Part shown: positions 25,593-31,600 of the stretch, piece after piece | Position numbering within the stretch: the stretch's first letter is position 1 | How the letters are laid out: each line of letters begins with the position of its first letter | IMG/VR virus record: IMGVR_UViG_3300012920_000129 | Span: 1 to 33,554 of that record | DNA: 33,554 bases | Source of the DNA: a virus | Direction: 5' to 3' (one strand) | Made by a program: the position numbers and the translations under genes | Notes under the pieces: generated by a model | What the model was told of the DNA's origin: nothing | The model's input: the letters and a program-made list of their open reading frames with translations, nothing else | Database searches by the model: none

Positions 25593-26525
25593 TTAAAAAG
25601 TTATAGAACAAAACGATCCTGTTGAAATTGAAAGAGTACTACCATTACATATAGAAATAGTAGGACCTACAAACTGGTGATTTACGTTGGGTGGGATAGT
25701 TTGATCGTTACAAATTAGGTTAGGATTACCAAAACCTGCTAATACTAATAATAAATCATTTACATTAACTTGTCCATCTAAATTAATGTCACCCGCAGCA
25801 ACACCTCCTTCTCCACTACCTGTTGGGATGTCAGTTTGGCCAAAATTTGCTAATAAGTTTAATAAATTATTTACAGTGAAAGATCCAGTGGAGTTAAATG
25901 ATCCCGTGTTTTCAAAAGAACCTGAGTTCCCAAATGAACCAGAAAATGAACTCGAACCTTCACTATTAAATGATCCTGAATTATCAAATGAACCTGTGTT
26001 TGAAGTGGATCCAGTTATAGAAAAAGTAGTGCTTCTTAAAGATACAGGAACTGTAGGATCTCCAATTTGGAAAGAACTTGTTGTCATATCAAATAAAGCA
26101 ACATCTGAAACTAAGTGTCTGACCCTACCAGGGGCACTAGATTTCATCTGCACAAATGTTGTGTCATCAGATTCGTGAACAATTTGTTTACTTCCTGTTC
26201 TAAGACTTTTACCTTCTTTAAGATTTGTTACATCAGCTTTAGTAAATTTAGTAATCTTACCATCAGATGCTACGAAATTAATAGAGGCTGTAGATACATA
26301 AAGTTCTCTCCAAGCTGAGGTTGGTGAACCTAAGTCAAAAGAAGAAGTATTATCAGTTACAGAAGAAGAAGGGATTATATTCCCACCAATAGTTATACTT
26401 CCTGTAAGGGAGATATCGTTTTCATATATGTCATTAACTGATGTTTTAATCTCGTTGAATATAGCAGCATTAATTAAAGCTAAACTGCCACTATTTGTTC
26501 TATCGTCCCAGGTTATTTTTGACAT
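25593..26525 (-). CDS. Fibre protein with GSF repeats and dockerin-like domain
   Basis: 310 residues. Residues 1-170 are a fibre-type region (MSKITWDDRTNSG, DLGSPTSAWRELYVSTASIN). Residues about 171-216 are a short repeat of GSFxNxGSF units. Residues 214-265 look like a type I dockerin: a degenerate first half TVNNLLNLLANFG, then GDINLDGQVNVNDLLLVLAG FG with Asp246, Asn248, Asp250, Gln252, Asn254 and Asp257 as calcium ligands. Four Cys lie in the last 50 residues. Dockerins bind cohesins in cellulosomes and occur scattered in other bacterial proteins; in a virion fibre one could bind calcium and a partner protein or host surface. Start ATG at 26525 with an upstream ATATTTAT element. Confidence 0.82.
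   Translation of the reverse strand: MSKITWDDRTNSGSLALINAAIFNEIKTSVNDIYENDISLTGSITIGGNIIPSSSVTDNTSSFDLGSPTSAWRELYVSTASINFVASDGKITKFTKADVTNLKEGKSLRTGSKQIVHESDDTTFVQMKSSAPGRVRHLVSDVALFDMTTSSFQIGDPTVPVSLRSTTFSITGSTSNTGSFDNSGSFNSEGSSSFSGSFGNSGSFENTGSFNSTGSFTVNNLLNLLANFGQTDIPTGSGEGGVAAGDINLDGQVNVNDLLLVLAGFGNPNLICNDQTIPPNVNHQFVGPTISICNGSTLSISTGSFCSITF
25733..25886 (-). other. Dockerin-like duplicated calcium-binding motif
   Basis: Two copies of [V/T]VNxLLxxLAxFG at residues 214-229 and 253-266. Only the second has a full D-x-N-x-D-G-x-V-N-x-x-D loop; in the first the acidic ligands are replaced (NSTGSFTVNN). Confidence 0.75.
25887..26015 (-). repeat. GSF-N-G short peptide repeats
   Basis: About 43 residues built of six- to seven-residue units: NTGSFDNSGSF, NSEGSSSFSGSF, GNSGSFENTGSF. 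Regular Phe spacing suggests a small beta-solenoid or trimeric beta structure. Confidence 0.75.
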
Positions 26526-26536
26526 AATTTTTATTT

Positions 26537-26545
26537 ATAAATATT
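26537..26545 (-). promoter_or_regulatory. Conserved AATATTTAT element before the dockerin-like fibre gene
   Basis: Plus strand reads ATAAATATT, 11 nt before the ATG at 26525. Confidence 0.5.
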
Positions 26546-26571
26546 AGTGTTTTTATAAAATTAAAACTAAT

Positions 26572-28176
26572 TTATACTGCTGATGTAGATAAATTACCAC
26601 TATTATCTACAGATAATCTGTATTTAGTTCCATTAGGAGAAGTTAATATCAATCCTTTAGTACTATTATCTCCTGCAATTATATCTCCTGAGGCAGTAAC
26701 ATTTTGTGTAACCTCAAGATTGGTAGATATTTGTAGGTTATTTTCAAATGCGGAAAGTATATCAATATCGTTATATCCTATAACAATACTGGTATTATCG
26801 TCATAAATGTAACCAGCAGCATTAACGGCCCCTGTTCCAAAGTATATAGCTCCATCTACTGGTCCAGCTCCAGATTGGGGAATATTTAAAAATTTAGTAT
26901 TAATAGTAGCACTAGAACTTATATTACCTATAACTTCTAATTTTTCACCGGGTGTAGTAGTTCCTATACCAACATTACCATTAGAACCACTAATAGTTAA
27001 TGCAAGTCCATTAATTGCAACCGTAGATCCAGTGAAAAATCTAAAGTCATTTGTAAAAGATTGGAAGTTAAGTTCACCGCCTTCTCCTGATATTCTACCA
27101 TTATTTCCAAATTTTATAGCAGTTTCGTTACTACCATTTGCATTATCATTAAATACTAAATCACCACCTCCATTAGATTTAAATCTTACAATACCATTAT
27201 TTGTTGTATCTAAACTTCCTGTTATATCTAATGCAAATGATGGATTAGTTGTTCCTATACCAACCTTACTTCCATCACCTGTGATGCTTAATATACTTCC
27301 ACTAAATGTTAATCCTGGAATTGCTTCTACTGTAGGATTACCATCATTAACAGGAAGGTAAAAAGGCATTGAGATTGGTAGCTCTGTGTCTGTTGTATCT
27401 ACAAATCTAACTAATTGATCGGGGTTTGCATTTCCTTGTAAATTAATTAGATTAGGGGGAATGTTGCTTCCAGTAACTACACCTTCTATTTTTAATGTTG
27501 AACCATCAAAGGTTAACCCAGAAAGACCTTTAATTGTAGGGTTACCATCATTTACAAGAGGAAGGTCAAAAGGTAAACCTTCAGGAATACCTTGAGTATT
27601 ATCTACAAATATTGCTAACTGGTGCTCTAAGGGTTCACCTTGAGTATCAACAAATACAGGAACATCTGTTAAGTTATCAAAACTAAAAGCGCCTTGATAA
27701 GTTGAAGCACTTACTATTCCACTATTAATAGTATCAGTAGTAATAATGCTAGAGGTAAGGGAAGTAATTGTTAAAGCAGGAGCAGGTACAGCATCATCTA
27801 TTTTACTAGCTAATACATAAGAAGCAGAAATAGCAGATCTAGCAAGACTTGAAAAAGAAGATGATACTATAGTAATATCAAAAGTAGTTGAATCTCCCTT
27901 TTCAAAAGTTACTATGTTATCATTTACAGAAGCAGTTACTAATAAACTTCCAGTATCTGAACCTCCTCCACTAGGAAGGGTTAGTGAAAAAGTATCAGAA
28001 TTTCCTTTAGTAAAGGTAAGAATATCATCAGCAATAGAAGCTGTTAATAATAGGGATCCAGTATCTTGAGTTATACCTGGATCACCTTTAGGGCCAATAG
28101 CTCTAACTTCTACTACATTAGTAACGGCTTCCGATACTGTTACTTGGTTATTAGTTATGTCAACTGTAACGCTCAT
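26572..28176 (-). CDS. Phage tail fibre protein with VGIGTT repeats
   Basis: 534 residues. After a short GPKGDPG motif come two tandem copies of a 35-residue unit (DTGSLLLTASIADDILTFTK, DTGSLLVTASVNDNIVTFEK). Two copies of a longer unit follow, each with FVD, VNDGNPT and GLTF landmarks. Then come two VGIGTT-x-P motifs followed by LDITG/LEVIG, typical of trimeric fibre shafts in phages and Bacteroidota surface proteins. The C-terminus is GTKYRLSVDNSGNLSTSAV, a short beta cap. No S74 chaperone domain is visible. The start overlaps the upstream gene by ATGA, so the two are coupled. Likely a host-contact fibre; receptor unknown. Confidence 0.83.
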   Translation of the reverse strand: MSVTVDITNNQVTVSEAVTNVVEVRAIGPKGDPGITQDTGSLLLTASIADDILTFTKGNSDTFSLTLPSGGGSDTGSLLVTASVNDNIVTFEKGDSTTFDITIVSSSFSSLARSAISASYVLASKIDDAVPAPALTITSLTSSIITTDTINSGIVSASTYQGAFSFDNLTDVPVFVDTQGEPLEHQLAIFVDNTQGIPEGLPFDLPLVNDGNPTIKGLSGLTFDGSTLKIEGVVTGSNIPPNLINLQGNANPDQLVRFVDTTDTELPISMPFYLPVNDGNPTVEAIPGLTFSGSILSITGDGSKVGIGTTNPSFALDITGSLDTTNNGIVRFKSNGGGDLVFNDNANGSNETAIKFGNNGRISGEGGELNFQSFTNDFRFFTGSTVAINGLALTISGSNGNVGIGTTTPGEKLEVIGNISSSATINTKFLNIPQSGAGPVDGAIYFGTGAVNAAGYIYDDNTSIVIGYNDIDILSAFENNLQISTNLEVTQNVTASGDIIAGDNSTKGLILTSPNGTKYRLSVDNSGNLSTSAV

Positions 28177-28577
28177 ACAAAAGATCCTAAAGTAACATTT
28201 TTACTTAAATTTACTGCTCCTTCTATAACTCTTGTTACTACTGCACAAGTTCCACTACCTGAAGCAATTTCTAAATCATAATATGCTCTAGTAAAACTTA
28301 AATCTGAAGTGGTGTTGGCCGAAATAAATACTCCTATAGTACCTGAAGTAGGTGGATTTAACCCACCGGAGCCATTTAAATTTAATCCTGTGCCACAAGT
28401 TCCTAAACTTGAACTTAAAGTAAGAAGCAAATCACCTGCTCCTGGGGTAGAGCGGAATTGCATTCTAGCTTGATAATCAGTTAAATCAACTGGTTCAGAA
28501 TTAGAGTCTTTATATGCGATTTCAAAATCGACTGTAGCTCCTTGTTCAATAGTAAAGTTGTATTTTCCCGCAGCCAT
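28173..28577 (-). CDS. Small Ig-like virion protein (BppU-N-like)
   Basis: 134 residues with an all-beta pattern: YNFTIEQGATVDFEIAYKDS, DLTDYQARMQFRSTPG, then GTIGVFISANTT and AYYDLEIASGSG ending VIEGAVNLSKNV. This resembles the small beta-sandwich at the N-terminus of baseplate/receptor-binding proteins such as BppU, found near fibre genes in many phages. The two internal Cys could form a disulfide. It overlaps the next fibre gene by 4 nt, so it may cap or anchor that fibre. It has an ATATTTAT element and terminator just upstream. Confidence 0.75.
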   Translation of the reverse strand: MAAGKYNFTIEQGATVDFEIAYKDSNSEPVDLTDYQARMQFRSTPGAGDLLLTLSSSLGTCGTGLNLNGSGGLNPPTSGTIGVFISANTTSDLSFTRAYYDLEIASGSGTCAVVTRVIEGAVNLSKNVTLGSFV

Positions 28578-28588
28578 GTTGTTTTTGT

Positions 28589-28597
28589 ATAAATATT
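28589..28597 (-). promoter_or_regulatory. Conserved AATATTTAT element before the Ig-like/fibre pair
   Basis: Plus strand reads ATAAATATT, 11 nt before the ATG at 28577 and directly after a strong hairpin. Leader ACAAAAACAAC has no Shine-Dalgarno. Confidence 0.52.
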
Positions 28598-28600
28598 AGA

Positions 28601-28626
28601 AAAGGCCCCTCAATTCGGGGCCCTTT
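28601..28626 (-). terminator. Hairpin terminator after the giant YadA-like gene
   Basis: GC-rich stem GGCCCC/GGGGCC with a 7-nt loop and flanking AAA/TTT pairs. The coding strand continues into TTTTCT. Confidence 0.83.
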
Positions 28627-28641
28627 CTTATAAATTAAATA

Positions 28642-31600
28642 TTATCCTAATGAAATTTTTAACGTTGTTCCATCTCTCCATAATTGACCTGAAGATGTAG
28701 GATCTGAAGTGGGCAATGCCCCGGGGTCTAAGAAGACTCTAGAACTAGATGGATCGTTCTCTTCTGTCCAAATTTCAAGGACATTATTTCTATGGGCTTC
28801 GGTACCACCATTACCATACGCTAGACCCATATAGTAACTACTTGTAAGATATGAACCCATCGTCTTACTTCCAGTAGCATTATATTTACCTATTATAAAT
28901 CTACCATCATCTGCTGTGGAAGGTGCACCTGTATTGGCATCTGTAAGGTGGACTCCTAAGATTTGTGAACCTTCTTTACTAGCTACTACAAATTGACCAC
29001 TTGCAAAACTATAATTACCACTAGCAACTACTGCGTTACCTTGAGCATGTGAAAAATCACCAGATGCTGTTACGCCATACCCTTCGGCGTGGGCAGAAAC
29101 ACCATCAGCTCTTGTGTTTTTACCTTCAGTGTGTGAATGAGGTCCAATAGCTAATGTATTCAATCCTTCAGCATGTGAAGCAACACCCCTTGCTATTGAT
29201 CCTGAGCCTTCTGCGTGGGCATATGAAGCTTCTACAGATGTAAAGTAACCTTCAGCGTGTCCTGCTATAGCTGGGATCCAAGTTGCTCCTGTATCAAAAC
29301 CAGTGACTTTACTTTGGTAACCTTCAGCGTGTGAATAAGTACCAGAAGCTTCAGTTTCATAACCTTGAGCATGAGTGTAATCCCCAGATGCACTACTGTA
29401 ATAACCTTCAGCGTGAGATGCTATGCCTTTTGCTACTGATCCTGATCCTTCAGCATGGGAGGAATTTCCAGAAGCTATTGTTTTGATACCTTCGGAGTGA
29501 GAGCCTGTAGCAGATGCTAAAGTATTGTGACCTTCGGCGTGGGAATATTCTCCTGAAGCTGTTGAGGCTTGTCCTTCAACGTGGGAAGCTTGGCCTGAAG
29601 CTAAATTTATGATTCCCTCTGCGTGGGAATATTTACCTGATGCTAAATTATGCGCTCCTTCTGCATGGGATGATTGTCCTGTTGCATCTGAACTAAATCC
29701 TTCAGCGTGGGATGCTAATCCACTAGCTGTGGTAAAGGCACCTTCTGCGTGTGAAGCATTTCCTGAAGCTGTTGTGAATTTACCTTCAGCATGGGCTCCT
29801 AAATTAGATGCAACCGTATAATATCCTTCAGCATGGGCAGCTATTTGAGATGCTATTGATCCTGACCCTTCTGCGTGGGTATATTTACCAGAAGCTATAG
29901 TAAAGAAACCTTCAGCGTGGGCTGCTATTCCAGATGCTATTGATTGTGATCCCTCAGCGTGAGCACTTTGTGCTGAGGCTGAGGTGTGTCTACCTTCTGC
30001 GTGAGCACCTTGAGCGGTAGCGTCGGTACTAAACCCTTCAGCATGGGAATAAAAACCAGAAGCCATAGTATTATAACCTTCTGCATGTGATCCAAACGAT
30101 GTAGCATCAGTTTGAACTCCTTCAGCATGGGCACTAGTAGCAGTTGCTCTTGTAAATTGACCTTCAGCGTGTGCTGAAATTGCACTTGCTGTTGTATTGT
30201 ATCCTTCGGCGTGTGATGACATACCACTTGCAAGTGATCCTGAACCTTCGGCATGTGCATACTTGTTAGTTGCTTCTGATCTAAATCCTTCAGCATGTGA
30301 ATGGTTAGCGGATGCTATAGTAAGTTCACCTTCTGCGTGGGCCGCAATTCCTGATGCTGTAGTACCTAAGCCTTCTGCATGGGAAGCTATTCCTGATGCT
30401 ATCGATCCTGAACCTTCAGCATGGGCATATTTACCAGAAGATGTGGAGTTTCTACCTTGGGCATGGGAATAATCACCCGTAGCATCTGTGGCAGATCCTT
30501 CAGCATGAGATACATTTCCTGTGGCTGAAGTAGATTCACCTTCAGCATGGGAAAATTGACCCGAAGCTAAAGTATTGTGACCTTCGGCATGTGAATTAGT
30601 ACCTGTAGCCGAAGTATTTTCACCTTCAGCGTGAGAGGCATACCCTGATGCTGTTGTACTAATTCCCTCGGCATGAGATCCATGATTTGAAGCAACTGTA
30701 TTAATTCCTTCAGCATGAGCTGCTATACCACTTGCTAACGAGCCCGATCCTTCGGCATGAGCAAAATCACCGGATGATGTAGTAAGATTACCTTCAGCAT
30801 GAGTGGAAGTTCCAGATGATACAGTTTGGAAACCCTCAGCATGTGAATTAGCACCTGTTGCTTTAGTATCATTACCTTCAGCGTGTGAATAAATACCTGA
30901 AGCTGTAGTGATTCTACCTTCGGCGTGTGATGAAAGGCCACTTGCTCTAGTTGTAGAACCTTCAGCGTGGGATGAAATTCCTACAGCTGAGGTAGAATCT
31001 CCTTCAGCGTGTGAAAAATTACCAGAGGCCGTTGCTGAAGAACCTTCTGCGTGGGCTGCTATACCACTTGCTAATGTACTATCACCTTCAGCGTGGGCAT
31101 AATTTTGTGTAGCATCTGTAGAGTTTCCTTCGGCATGAGAAGCAAATCCTGAAGCTGTAGTAAGTCTTCCTTCTGTGTGGGAGGCTACTCCTTTAGCAAG
31201 TGTTTGATCACCTTCAGCGTGGGATATACTTGAAGATGCTATTGAACCTGAGCCTTCGGCGTGTGAAGCAAAAGCAAATGCAACTGTTTTATATCCTTCA
31301 GAGTGGGCTGCTGTTTGAACCGCAAATGTTTCGGAACCTTCAGCGTGGGAGTGATACCCTGAGGCTGTTGTATAATATCCTTCAGAGTGCGCGGCATACC
31401 CATCAGCAACAGTATGGTATCCTTCAGCGTGACCAGCATGGGCAGCATTAGATGTTCTAGTATTATATCCTTCAGCATGACTATAAACAGCAGAAGCAGT
31501 TGTGTTAAAACCTTCAGCGTGAGTATAAGCCCCTTGGGCATGTGTAAATGAACCTTCAGCATGAGCTGCATCAGAAGATGCACTAGTATAAAAACCTTCA

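Noticed and set aside
28070-28100. GPKGDPG in the 534-residue fibre as a collagen domain
   Set aside because: Only two triplets; such short stretches are common in phage fibres and do not form a triple-helical block.
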